Assembly (NCBI GenBank): GCA_035235625.1
Contig: CP141142.1
Coordinates: 10,508,995 to 10,572,994, forward strand
Length of the DNA: 64,000 nucleotides
From: Saururus chinensis
Lineage: Eukaryota; Streptophyta; Magnoliopsida; Piperales; Saururaceae
Direction of reading: 5' to 3'
In this document: positions 11,805-23,732 of the stretch, in pieces
Layout: every line of letters starts with the position of its first letter
Numbering within the stretch: position 1 is the first letter of the stretch
Made by a program: the position numbers and the translations under genes
Notes under the pieces: model-generated
The model's database searches: none
What the model was told of the DNA's origin: nothing
Seen by the model: only the letters and a program-made list of their open reading frames with translations

Positions 11805-13369
11805 ATGGAATGGGTTGATGCATTCCATAAAGCTCGCAGGATGTCCAGAAACATTTTCACGTCCAGTAACTTTGTGAAAACCTGAGTGAGTTTTTGGTCG
11901 CTCCGTTGTCCCTCCTTCATCGTCTAATTCTGCCGGTTCTTATCGGGATCCACTTCTACTTACTACCATGAGTCCGTAGGTACTGGCTATGACCGCCGCC
12001 ATATCCTCTTCGCTCCTTTATGTGGTTCCATACTTTTCTTTGGTTTTTCTCACCTCTTAAAATTCGTTTTTGGGTTGTGGGGGCATGATTTTGATGCCGT
12101 TTACGGCCGCTTGCAACTAAACTTATCTTCTTTTGGCCGCTAGGAACCCATAGGCGCTGGCTAGAGCCGCCGCCATGCTCTCCCTCCTCCTCTATGAGCT
12201 ACTGGTACTTTGTTTAGTTTTTCTTTTCCTTCTTCACACTGTCTAGAGCAGTTTTTTAGACACCAGTGTGTTTTCAGTCATCATTCGGCCACCGGACTCC
12301 AGTCAGACTCCGTCCAGCCTACCTCAACCCGGTGTTGGTTGGGGGTTGCCTTTTTCAACCCCACTTCGCCCCTATTGTCTTGCTCCACCCTTATGCCTCG
12401 ATTTGGGTCTTACCAGGTCAGGCCTTAGGGTTGGCCCTATTTCACCTTGGCCTTTGCCCCACCACTGCTTGACCTTAAGCCACACTTCGCCTTTTTACAT
12501 GTAATATGCACATCTACCCACACCATTGGTTTTGGTTCTGGGTGGCTATCGATGATGTTGCCATTTTAGTCAACCACCACTTCTTGGCCCTAGCTCTGTT
12601 GCCCTTTTGTGGGCCCTTGGCGGCCACCGTCCGACCCATCTCCCCCTAGAGTGGCCCTTTTTGGCCACGTGTACATGTGGCCACGCCTGTGTTTCTGGGT
12701 ACAAGCATCATATTTGTGCCGCCTGACCGTCAGATGGCTCTGCCACTGAATGGAGTTGACATCAAAGCCCTCCTCCACCTCTCCTCTATCCTAGAATGCA
12801 CCCCATGCCCTCCGCCCTTATGTGGGCCCACGATGACGCAAAATTGCCGATGTTGGGTGCTGTCTACGGCCGATTTCGAAGTCTTGTGGCTGGCCAAGTA
12901 CTTCTCAGCCACCGGCCTACCTTCAGTGAATACACCTCAACTCCCGATTGCACCTGCCACTCATTGGCATTGCCTTTCTCCAAGTCGCCCTAGTGTGCAG
13001 CTATGGATTACGGATTTTGCTGCGTTTATTGATGTCACCCCATTTGGTCGTGATTGCTTTCGGCACTTCCTAAAACCTTGGAGTGACACCTATCTCAACT
13101 TGGCAATATTTTTGGCTGCCAACTCCATCACTGCCACCTTCATGTGCTTGCCATCAAATGTCATGATTACAAGGTAGGAAGCTTTGAACTCATAATTTCA
13201 TGAAAGCATGCTTTGAATGAGTAACAACATGCTAGGATTGTATGATTCAATGCTTTAGATGTTAAATCATGATCTGTTTGCATGATGTAAGAGGATAAAT
13301 TATTCCATGTTAAAATGCATATGACATGCATGTGGGTTGTACGTATGTTTGAAGTATGTATGGATGTGT

Positions 13370-13575
13370 ATATATATGCTAGTGATGGCTAGCGAGTATG
13401 TTGGTAAACTACGTGCACGGATGTGTATGTATGTGCTAGTGATGGCTAGAGAGTATGTTTCTATGTATGTGGATTATGTGTGTGCTAGTGATGGCTAGCA
13501 AGTATGTTTGTAAGCTACATATGTGGATTATGTATGTGCTAGTTATGGCTAGCAAGTATGTTGGCAAGCTATGTA
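13370..13575 (+). repeat. Tandem repeat with GTGCTAGTGATGGCTAG core
   Basis: Four imperfect copies of a roughly 55-65 bp unit containing GCTAGTGATGGCTAGC and TATGTATGTGG. The core is itself partly palindromic. The opposite-strand relative at about 58320-58580 has its own set, so the array is part of the family 3 LTR. Confidence 0.85.
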
Positions 13576-14601
13576 TGAAAGTATGTATATGTTATACATA
13601 TGTGTGATGGGCATACGTATGTATGATGGCTATACACTTGTGCGACGGATATGTGTATGTGTGGAGCATATGTATGGGCGATGAATGATAAGAGATGACA
13701 AAGGGTTTTGTCTGGATTTGTTGTGGATGTGTAAGCATATGATGGAAGACAAAAGATGTAAGTTTGACGGGCGAGGATTGGAGTGGATTGGTTTGGATCA
13801 GAGCGTATGTTGGGAGATTGTCAGACAGTAAGAGTGTTGCATAATTATACAAGCATAACATCAAAATTATGAAGTGAAAAAAAAGCATAATAAGTGAGGT
13901 ATAAGTAAGAGGGTATAACTGGGTTTGGCTATCAGGAGCTCAATTTGATGACTTTGGAATAAGATGTGTTGGCCATAGGGTGGATGGCGGAGATTGTATG
14001 AATATGTAAGATTTTGGTGAATGGTGAGTTATGATTATGAGATGGATGGTTAAAGGAAGTTTGCTGCCCTGACAAATTAGGGTTTCAGATTATGCTCATC
14101 TTCGGTTTGTTCAGTGGAGCACTATATGTTTGAGAATCATTGTATTATAATTGTGCTGCATAACTTACTTAATTCAAACTTGAATTATAAGCAAAGCTAA
14201 TGATAGCTTTGTGAGTTTGAGACCTGAGGGTTAAATGGATTAAGTTCCGTGTTTGAGCTTGCCGATAATGAGTTGGCTGAACATTTCTCATGTCTTGTCA
14301 TGGTGTTTATCCTGTGGGATGTTGCATGTGTGCTGTATTGAGCCCCAGACGTCTGATGCTCTATTAAGAGCGATGTATATTTTTAATTTGGTATGTGTGT
14401 TGTGTAAGTCCAGACGTTTGATGCTCTATTTAGAGTGTTGTATGATTTTGCCCAAGAGTGGCACTGTATGATTTATTCCTGAGTGGCACTGGCACTATAA
14501 GACCCATAATGGTGGACAATTGTATGGCACTATAAGAACCATAATGGTGGGCAATTGTATGACCCCTAAAGTGTGAGCATTTGTGTTTATGTTTCAGTGC
14601 T

Positions 14602-14635
14602 CAGGTAAGTAGTATCATGGAATTGCTCTTACCTG
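14602..14635 (+). promoter_or_regulatory. 34-bp palindrome with splice-donor-like CAGGTAAGT
   Basis: CAGGTAAG at the left and CTTACCTG at the right are perfect inverted arms around a spacer containing ATCATGG. The same 34-bp layout is present at 57141-57174, and a diverged form (CAGGTAAGT with CTTACTTG) at 46426-46460. CAGGTAAGT also equals the consensus plant 5' splice site, so either a structural or a splicing role is possible. Function is not established. Confidence 0.55.
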
Positions 14636-14649
14636 TTTGATCATGTGCC

Positions 14650-14822
14650 CCATGATTCTGAGTAAGGCTGTAAGAGTATGATTCTGAGTAAGATTGTAGG
14701 AGTATTTTTCTGAGTAAGACTGTAAGAGTATGATTCTAAGCAAGATTGTAAGAGTACGATTTTGAGCAAAATTGTAAGTATATGTTTTCAAGTAAGACTG
14801 TACGAGTAAGGTCATACACGTA
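14650..14822 (+). repeat. Short tandem repeat GAGTAAGACTGTAAG
   Basis: About seven imperfect copies of a unit near 25-30 bp with the core TGAGTAAGACTGTAAGAGTA. Homologous arrays sit at 46620-46860 and, inverted, at 56600-56980, always just 3' of the CAGGTAAGT palindrome. Confidence 0.85.
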
Positions 14823-16109
14823 TGTGTAAGTTGTGGAATTCGGACATTCTCTGCCAAGTTTGTCCCGACGAGTAGGTTATTCTAGTTTCCTTTGTGGAAA
14901 TCAAACTTTCCCCGCAAGGGACTATCCTGGCGAACAGCGGGTACTTTCCTAGTCAGGAAGCTTACCCAAACCGCTTTAGTTTCCTTTTGTAAGAATTTGA
15001 ACCTTCCCCTACAAGGGATCATGTCGGTGAGCAGGGTTTGATTGTTTTTACTCAATTTTGAGACATTCATCATCAATGGTTTCATGTGTATAGATTTATT
15101 ATGTCGAGTTACGCAAGTTGTGTAGGGATAATGGAGTTAAGTTGCACATGTGGTTATGGCTTAACTTGTATGATATAAAGAACAATGTGCTTGAGACACT
15201 TGATATGCAGGGGTGAATATTTTCATTACAATATAAATATGCATGATATTTTGATATTGGGAAGTCATTCATGCAAAATATTATTATGTGTACACATGAT
15301 GATGTACGGTTGATATGATTTATGATAAACCCATGATGCACAAGAGGCATGAGAATTTGATGATGAGATGTTATGGGATTATAGCATGATATGCAGATGA
15401 CTTGAATATGTAATGATTTGTGATATGAGAACATGTTCATGAGATATTCTAGAGGTAGTATGACTTACGTATGACATGAGTATATTCATATGGATGGTAA
15501 ATGATGACATGAATGCACAAGTTTAAGTGGATATTCTAGGATGGGTAGGTATGATAGAGTATTTGTTTAATGAGTACTGTGTGTTTATGCCTGTGATGTT
15601 ATCTTGAATTTACTTTTTACATCTAAAAACCCTTGTTAAGCTTGTAGCTCACTCCTCTTTGCTGTATTTTATTTTGGGGCTACATGTTGTGCCATGCAGG
15701 TGGTCCAAATGGATTTTTTTGTGGAGCATATGGATGATGATGTTGCTTAGGAGGGGTTACTTATAGATCTTGAGTTTTACGGTTGTTTATATAGCATGTT
15801 GTGTTGCGACTTTTATCTGCTTGTTTATACATCACACTTTATTAGCCAATGTGGGCATAGACTCTTATACATGAGACATGTGTGGGCTGATTTGGACTAA
15901 ATATGTGGGTTGGTGTGTGGACTAATATTCAATTTATAGTTCTTTATTTCTCATTTTGCTCTTGTACAAAGTTGATGTGCACAACTCCGTAGTGATTCAC
16001 CCAAGTAGGGGTTTAGTCTTCCGCAAACTGATGATACTTCATCGCGCCACATGCTATCTTCCCCTTGGACCGGGTTTGGCTCGGGGTTAACATGTGCCGG
16101 GGCATGACA

Positions 16110-17250
16110 TCTTGCACCTCAAGCTACATGGAGGAGAACTTGGAGCTCATATAGAAGTATGCTAAAAAAACCATACCTATGTGGGCAAAGCAAAACAATC
16201 CTGTTAATAGTAATCGTATGTCATGTATGTCATATTATGGATAACACATTTATTAAACTTATCATGTTATTGATTACACAAAATTCTCATATCGTATAAT
16301 TGAATATACACGATATAGTACTTTATCGTCTTATCGATAACATGATATTTTTAGCAATCATGTTATTGATAATACGACATTTACCTATAGCATAAATGAA
16401 GCCTCAACGAGGATTCCGGTGGTGGCGGAGCACTCATCTTCTCTACTCCTAATGTTTTGGTGGGCTGATGATATGCCTGGAATCAATATGTTATGCACGG
16501 CTCCAACCCAATTATACCTCACCACAACTATCCGGTCATCTATAAAGCATAAACGTGGGGAGTCGGATTTGTTACTCTATAAAGCATAAACGTGGTTTTT
16601 AGTAGACATGCTATATATAACACAACCCTTCATAGATGTCGCAACCCTTTAAGAGCCAGGCTTCGGATCTGCATTAGAGCACTCACATCAGTCACATGTG
16701 CGTGCTCTCAAAAATCCTAGGCCTCAGGACAGCAGATCTGGACGCCAAAAGCCAACTGTATAAATATTATTTGATTATTTAAAAAACTCAACAATAACAA
16801 CCTGGCTTTGGCCCAGTTGGGTCAATCAGAACACACACAAAGAAACGAGAAGAATGTTGAGAAGAATGTGACATATAACAGGTAAAGGTGGGGGAGAGGG
16901 AGGGGACAAGATGGCGTCACAAGTCTTTCTGACACTACTGCAACATTAAATGCATCATGCATGACAGTAACTGGTGATGAGTTAAAAGGACCTAATGGCT
17001 TAGTTCCTTCTCCTATGATTAGTTAGCAATAACATAAGGATGAATAGTTCACTTCCCCACGGCTCAATGATTAGTTAGCAACAATATAAGGATGAATAGT
17101 TTACTTCCCCTCTTTTTATCTGGCCCGCCCTCTAAACATAGTTGTTGAATATCATACCATATCCACTGTCTCTAAGATATCCATTGTTTCTAAATATTAG
17201 ATGATGGATGTCCACCGTCACCGTCTTTGTATAATGAATAATGCTATCTT
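16110..17250. other. Intergenic DNA with a small tandem duplication
   Basis: No gene recognised. A segment of about 43 bp containing GATTAGTTAGCAATAACATA is repeated with few changes at 17016-17058 and 17067-17109. The rest is ordinary AT-rich DNA. Confidence 0.5.
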
Positions 17251-17371
17251 GACGTTAAAAAAGTTACCTCAATAGCCTACTTCATCCTTTGAAAATCATT
17301 ATTGTATAAAACTTATACAATAATGATTTTTAAAGGATGAAGTAGGCTATTGACCTAGCTTTTTTAACGTC
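17251..17371. mobile_element. Foldback element (121 bp near-perfect hairpin)
   Basis: The left arm GACGTTAAAAAAG followed by TCAATAGCCTACTTCATCCT is mirrored by the right arm, ending AGCTTTTTTAACGTC. The centre TTGTATAAAACTTATACAA closes the hairpin with almost no loop. It is MITE-like, but no unambiguous target-site duplication is visible, so the superfamily is not assigned. It lies about 50 bp from the left edge of duplication copy 2. Confidence 0.75.
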
Positions 17372-17422
17372 GCAGAATTATTTTTCTTTTATAATAGGAG
17401 TAAGCCTGCTAACATGAGTTGG

Positions 17423-19135
17423 AGGACCTTCTCATCTATAACGTAATTGCACTGTTAAATTAAATTAAAGTTGCATGAGTGATTGCGGTCCCAATGAAAG
17501 AAGAGTAGAGAATATAAATTAATCACGGAATATAATATCGGCATGTGACTATGCGGTCAACCCACCATTTGAAGGCTGGTGGCTGGAATAAAGCACGTGG
17601 TAGGCTGGTAGCTCCCAATTCCTTGCTAGAAGCATAAAGTGGCCCTGTTCTTCCTTCACCTTTTAAAAAATTAAATTTTTTAGAATATGTTTATGTGCAC
17701 CTCAAAAAAATTTAATACGTCATTTATATAAATATTTAATTTTTTTTATTTACTCTTCTAACTCGAACAAACTTCACCACTTTTTTCACTTATTATCCCA
17801 ACTAAAATTTATATATTCTTCTCTAACTATGACGACTTTGGTACCTCATATTTCGTCTTCAATCGTCTCTTCTTTATTTTCTTTCTCAGCACCTAGTTAG
17901 GCAAAAGAGTTACCCTTGTGCCATTGGGTGCCACAACAATGGCTAGGAGGCCAGGCAACATCTGGCCTTGGCCGCCGCGACCAGGAAGTAAGGCCACATC
18001 TGGCCCTTATAGCAGATTTGGCCTAGTTGCCACAGTCAGGGCCACCATTGGCCCTAGCTTTTACCGTCACAACAAGGCTAACACTACACTAACTCTAAGT
18101 GCCGCAGTGAGGCCAGCGCTAGCCTTGGCTCTAACTATTGGAAAGCATGTTAAACATGTCTAACCCTATTTTAGGTGAAGTCCATTTAAATGAGTTTGTG
18201 GGGTAATGAGAACCCAAATTCACTTTCATGTAAATGAGAATCCCGCATGTGAATTGGTTAAAGTGAGCATAAATAGTCTCACATCTCCTAGAAGAAACAA
18301 AATAGAGTTAGTATATAAAACATAAGTTTTGTCTTTCAAATTAGACCTGTGGCCATCTCACTTTTGTGGAGGGCATACATATTAGACTTATACACCTATG
18401 TAGGCTAACCCACATATGCGTGCTACCACAGCCATTCGGCTGCCTGAGTTTGGTTTGGTTCACACCTACGGCCAGCCATGCCGAGTCAGATTGGGTTGGG
18501 TCCACAAGATAATAAATTTTGGGGCTAATTCTTTTGGTTTTCTCTTAATCCAAAATGAGTGGTTTTCACTTGTGCCCCTTAACGGGAGGGCATGCCCGTT
18601 TGAACTGGACGGTTCTTCTGTGTTCTATAAAACACTAAAAATAGATTTCTACATAATCCTTAATTGGTTTTTACTATTGTCTTTGTGAGAGTGATTACAC
18701 AACTGTCGTTTGCTACATACACTATGTGAAGGTGCTTCTATAGTGTGGGGTAGATCGTCTTATCCTAGGAGAACACCGAAGTGATCCTAAGCACCATTAG
18801 GGAGGGTGTAATTCTATCTTAAGGACAGAGCGTTAAATGTTTGATTCAATCTTCAAGTTCTGGATTTTCTTTATACCTTCTACTAATCACAATTACTAGG
18901 GTATGAAAATAACACTAACCGCCATAGCTAGATTAGCGCTGGCCCTGGCTACCACTGTTAGGGCCCCTAGCTCTAATTGCAATGGGCATTCGTAGCAACT
19001 GATTCAACCAAAAAGATTGTGGTTTTTGCTACATCTGCTAGGCATAAGGGCTGAGAAGTAGGAGGATGAAGAGAAGGAAAAAAAGGCCGCTAGCCGTTGG
19101 CACCGTGGCCCGTTGCTAAAGTATGGGGATATATA
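17423..19135. other. Unclassified duplicated non-coding DNA (copy 2)
   Basis: Counterpart of 1-1716, with the same lack of recognisable genes. It is the left flank of the complete copia element and ends in the ATATA target-site copy (19131-19135). Confidence 0.6.
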
Positions 19136-20864
19136 TGTTCGATGTATATGAATTTATAAGATCATCACTAAGGGATAAACATAAGGCAAATAACATATGT
19201 TTTTAGAGATAAAAAAGTTGATGCACTGGAATAATGTTCAATTAAATGTTCTCACATTTCGAATCGCAATCCTATTTTGTGTTAATTCATTGCTTATTTG
19301 GGCTATTTATGTTTCAAATAAGTTAGTTGGACCATAATTGAGTTTACATGTCTAAACATGCTTCAACATGATCTAAGTAGAAGAGGAAGTAAAACACATC
19401 TACCCAAAGCTATTTAAAAGTCATGAATGGGCTCTTAATGGTCTAAACATGAATGGAATGGTCAAACATAACCTTGTGGACCCGTTGGATTTGAGATTTG
19501 CATCAAGAGTACTAAATTAGGAAAGAAGCTAATTCGGACAGATTAATACAACCTTAGTATTTCAACCATATCTTTCTATGTATAATTCAGATTGATACAA
19601 TTCTAGGGGCATTGGAAAGAATACTTCCGTGGCGAAGAAATTCAATATTCTGAAGATTTATGGGTCGAATTCGGCATGCAAATGGACAGCTAGTAAATTA
19701 TTGATTTATTTGATTGATTTAGAATCTAATCATTGCCAAAGAAGCAACCAATCAGGCAATAAATCAGGATGTCATCTAGAGATATGATTGGACTTTTCCC
19801 TTTGAAACAACCCCTTCTATTCCTATAAATAGAAGGGTGGACATAATAAAGGCATAATCCCCTCCTCTTTGGAGCTCTCTTCTCCTATTTTTCTTCTTTT
19901 TTTTGTATTTTTATTTTTAGTTTTATTATAATGGCTTTCTAAGCTCTCAAGCTAAGGCTAGAGGTGATTTGTAATAATGTAATGGAGTTCTATTCGTGTT
20001 TCATCAATGGTTTTAAGTAAGTATTGTTTATTTGAAGTGATATTTATTTAATATTGTTTTTCTTCTTGTTTCTTTGTGATTTGGATACATAAGATGTTTG
20101 AAGGCTCTCCTTCTTGATCTTTTGTGATTTGGATACATAGAAATCTTTAAAAGATAATTATTTTTATCCTCCATCTATCCAAAGAATTTTTTATCTTTAT
20201 TTTAAATTTTAATGTTCATATCTTCCGGTTAGATAGAATTTTCATTCGATTCTAACTGAGATAATATGATACATGAAGAACATCATTAGATGTTACAATG
20301 ATCCTTAATGCCTTAGTATTTTCTCATCTTGATTTCTTAACTCGTTATTGTCTTAAGTTTCTACTCTTTCTTTCTTAATTTTGCTTTCCTTTACTTTTTT
20401 GTAACTATTTTCTTTGTTGCACAAGGCTTTCCCTGTGGATCAACCTTGTCTACTACAATTGGCAAGTAAAATAAATCTGAATTTGACTTCTTTATAGTCT
20501 TATTTCAGATGTAACAACAAAAGTGTACCTTACTCACTTGACATATTGTGTACATATAGATATAAGAGAGAATCTACCTATTATGAATAACACCAAGACT
20601 TCTCCACTCTTCTTATCAAGAATGGATAGGGAATATTAAGATTGATAAGTGAGCGAAGGGACTAGGCATATATATAGCCTCATGATGACCCTTCCCATCA
20701 AAGCGACATCAATAAATGGCCTCACATCCCTTTGTAACCAACCAAGTTAATTCCGAATTTCTATTTTAATAAATAAAAAACATGACTTTTCATTTCCAAA
20801 TGACTTCATTTTTTTCATGGCTTTTGGGTTTCCAATGGGGTCCACGTGTGGGGACACACCAACA
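19136..20864 (-). mobile_element. 3' LTR of the copia element, carrying a nested LTR
   Basis: About 423 bp of LTR sequence after removal of 19219-20519 and its AAAGT duplication. It aligns along its length with the 5' LTR at 27781-28199, including TGTACCTTxCTCACTTGACA and CCTCATxxTGACCCTTC blocks. Confidence 0.9.
19219..20519 (+). mobile_element. Solo LTR, family 1 (1301 bp), copy 2
   Basis: Same length, ends (TGATGCACTGG...TAACAACA) and AAAGT target-site duplication (19214-19218, 20520-20524) as 1800-3100. Only isolated differences are seen between the two, for example AATTCGGC preceded by TCA versus TCG. They descend from one insertion through the segmental duplication, not from two insertions. 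Confidence 0.9.
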
Positions 20865-20876
20865 TTCTCCCACTTG
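20865..20876 (-). other. Copia polypurine tract
   Basis: CAAGTGGGAGAA on the minus strand, immediately before the LTR start TGTTGGTGTG. Confidence 0.75.
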
Positions 20877-21366
20877 TTTATACATGTGGGGACATGCCAT
20901 AATGTATACTCCCACTTGGACGCACAAAGGTTGACGAAATAAAACAAATAATAAAAATCTTGAAAATATGAAAATTCGGAGTTTTCAAATCATGTGAGCT
21001 CACAATTTTTGAAAAAAAAAAATTCTTAGTGTAGAAGGGGTAATACGAATCGGCCAATATAATAGTGATTACCAATAAGGATTAAGGCAGGCAAAGCACT
21101 CATTTACGCGGTGCTAAGATTGGCATTGTCACTATATCAATAACCCTACTAACATGACCTCTAAATGGATTTAGTGTGGCTTGAACATAAATATTGCAAG
21201 CAGTCCAAACTGTAGACTTTTCTACTACTTGGAAAATTGAATGAAGAGCAACAAAATAACCACAATTAATTGCAAGTTTCTTTGACTGAATAAAGCATAA
21301 TGTCGTTCTTAAATCAGAATCATCATTACAAAATATTTGTAGACAAATATATACACTCCCACTTAT

Positions 21367-21714
21367 TTAAACATCAAAAGAAGCTCTTACACCAATACCA
21401 TATGAGTGTTCTTTAAACACTCTAAGGGGTAAGCCTTTTGTAAAAGGATCAGCTAACATCTTGCCAGTGCTAATGTGTTCAATAAAGATTTGATGATTTT
21501 GCACTCTTTCTCTAACAACAAGATACTTAATGTCTATGTGTTTTGATCTGGTTGAACTCTTGTTATTTTTAGAGAAGAGTACAGTTGCGGAGTTGTCACA
21601 ATGAATTTTCAATGGCTTTTGAATGGAATCAACAATCCCAAGCCCCAAAATGAATTTTCGTAGCCAAATAGCCTCCTTAATGGCCTCAAGAGAAGCCACA
21701 AATTCGGCCTCCAT
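21367..21714 (-). pseudogene. Copia RNase H domain
   Basis: Translation is identical to 3941-4288, with blocks EAEFVASLEAIKEAIWLRK, HCDNSATVLFSKN, KHIDIKYLVVRE and GKMLADPFTKGLP. In the family this domain removes the RNA strand of the RNA-DNA hybrid during reverse transcription. It is the longest undamaged piece of the polyprotein here. The stop just after the domain matches the usual end of copia pol. Upstream frames in reverse transcriptase are broken, so no functional polyprotein can be made. Confidence 0.9.
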
Positions 21715-22960
21715 AGTGGAAGATGTTACAAGAGTTTGTTTAGAACTCTTCTATGAAATAGCCCCTCCTGCCATCATGAAGCCATAACCTAAAGTGGATT
21801 TCTTGCTGTCAAGGTCACCGACAAAATCTGAATCAAAATATCCCTCAACTAGTAGGGACAATGATCTCCTGATTGTGAGCATGAAATCTTTAGTGCCTTG
21901 AAGATATCACAGGACTTTCTTTGCAACCTTCCAATGAACCATACCAAGATTATACTGATAATGACTAAGCATGCCTACTGCAAAATCAATGTCTGGACGA
22001 GTGCAAACTTGAGCATATATGAGACTCCCAATAATATATGAATAGGGGATACTTGCCATATGAGATATCTAAAACTTACTTTTTGGAAATTGCATTAGGC
22101 TAAACTTGTCTCTTTTTAAAATTGGAGCTTCACATGGAGAACAAGTTTTCATCTTAAATCTCTTAAGCGCACGGTCAATATATGCCCTTTGTGACAAACC
22201 CAGAAGACCACGTCATTTGTCACGATGTATTTTTATTCCAACTATAAAAGATGTCTCATCAAGGTCTTTCATCTCAAAATTTTGTGATAGGAACTCCTTT
22301 GTCTTTTGTAAAAGACAAATATCACTATTCGCTAGAAGGGTATCATCAACATACAAAATAAGGAATATCAAATTGCTTCCCACAAACTTTGAATATACAA
22401 ATTAATCAACAACATTCTTCTTAAATCCATAAGAAGAGATAATCTCGTAAAATTTCAAGTACAATTGTCTAGATATTTGCTTCAATCCATAAATAGATTT
22501 TTGGAGTTTACAAACCAAATTTGAATTCTTGCTTTTTTTTAAATATTCTGGTTGCTCCATGTACACTTCCTCTTCTTAATCTTCATTCAAGAAGGCTATT
22601 TTGACATCTATTGGATATAATTCAATATTGTAATGAACAACTAAAGTCATGATCACTCTTAAGTGAATCTTTCTTGGAAACTGGAGAGCAAGTGTCACTA
22701 TAGTCAATGCCCTTTCTTTATGTATATCCTTTTGCGACAAGTCTTGCTTTATATATTTCTATTTTACCCTTTGAGTCAAATTTTGTCTTAAATACTCATT
22801 TACAGCCGATGGGTTGAACACCTTCAAGTAATTCCAAAAGTTGTCAAACTTGGTTTTGGTTAAGTGATTTTAATTCATCCTCCAAAGCATCCTTCCAATT
22901 TTTAGAGTTTACACTAGATAGGGCCTCTCTGAGAGAAGAAGGATCATCCTCACTCCCAAT
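21715..22960 (-). pseudogene. Copia reverse transcriptase, broken
   Basis: On the minus strand the region reads, from high to low coordinates, NWKDALEDELKSLNQNQV, GCKxVFKTKFDSKG, YKARLVAKGY, LYPIDVKIAFLN, EEVYMEQP and then the catalytic YVDDTLLANSDI block at about 22324-22353. Stops interrupt it (for example at the W of the GCKWVFK block, and after AFLNED), and frames shift several times. It would have copied element RNA into DNA. The part from about 22634 downwards is shared with copy 1. Confidence 0.87.
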
Positions 22961-23732
22961 ATTATCTAAAATTGCCTATTTCCTTTAGCTCTTTTTAGAG
23001 ATTCATCATGAGTCGGCTGCTTTATGTCATCTTCTAGTTGATTATGATTCTCCCCTGGCGACTGAGGATATTCTAAAGTATTAGGTGTGGATGAAGGTAA
23101 CGAAAGAAGTTCTTCCAAGATGACCTTTCTTCAAAAGGGCTTTTTAGCAGTGATTTATAAGGCACTTAGTTTAAAATAGAGGCAATTGTCTTTAATGTTT
23201 CTCCCCTAAAAATTCTGATAATGAACAATTTGCAATTATACTGCACACCATATCCATAAGAGTCCTATTATGTCATTCGACAACTTCATTTTCCTCCGGG
23301 GTTTCGGGCATACTATATTGAGCAATAATTCCACATCCTATAAGAAAAGAAAAAATGGTCCTGGATGTTGCCCTATTCCATTAAGCCTTCCAGTATACTC
23401 TCCACTTCTATGGATCTGACAAATAAATCTTTAGATCAAGTTGATTTTTAACTTTAGCATTATAAATCTTAAATGTATCAAATGTTTGAGATTTCTCATA
23501 AATAAGAAATATATAACCATATCGGGAGAATGCATCAATGAAGGTGATGAAATATTTTTTTCTCCAAAAGTAGGCACACTAAATATACCATAAATATTTG
23601 CATAGATCAATTCTAGTAGACTTGAGCTTCTAATGGCAGTTTTCTTTCAGGTTTTGATTATTTTCCCCTTAATTCACTAAATACAAGTGCTGAAATTCGA
23701 GAAATGAAGATTGTACAAAATATCATCCTTTA
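22961..23732 (-). pseudogene. Copia integrase remnant
   Basis: The clearest piece, at about 23190-23340 on the minus strand, reads CGIIAQYSMPETPEENEVVE, a stop, then NRTLMDMVCSIIANCSLSEF. This corresponds to the C-terminal part of the copia integrase core that carries the last acidic residue of the DDE triad (family form GTPQQNGVAERRNRTL). The rest is degenerate, with several frame breaks, and the first two acidic residues could not be placed with confidence. Confidence 0.75.

Larger units (their letters stand above)
11561..16109 (+). mobile_element. Large LTR, family 3 with a family 2 type 3' end (chimeric)
   Basis: It begins TATAAGGTCC (TG to TA change) and ends GGGGCATGACA. The first 3.3 kb, to about 14840, matches the family 3 LTR at 55813-60436 in order: leader, GCTAGTGATGGCTAGC repeats, the CAGGTAAGT palindrome, and GAGTAAGACTGTAAG repeats. 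From about 14850 the sequence matches the 3' third of family 2 LTRs (TTTCCCCGCAAGGGACTATC, ACAAGTTGTGTAGGGATAAT, GACCGGGTTTGGCTCGGGG). No clean target-site duplication is seen (ATATC before, TCTTG after). There is no internal coding region. Confidence 0.78.
17423..22634. repeat. Segmental duplication, copy 2
   Basis: Matches 1-5208 in direct orientation with an offset of 17422 to 17426. The left edge of visible homology is AGGACCTTCTCATC, and the sequence before it is not comparable because copy 1 starts at the window edge. The right edge is within the copia reverse transcriptase. Copy 2 is the more complete one, because the copia element continues to 28199. Confidence 0.93.

Noticed and set aside
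11527..16175. Possible exon interrupted by the LTR at 11561 (short frame continuing from ATCGATATC into TTGCACCTC)
   Set aside because: Only about 25 codons, with no recognisable protein, and the target-site duplication is not clean enough to prove the flanks were once adjacent.
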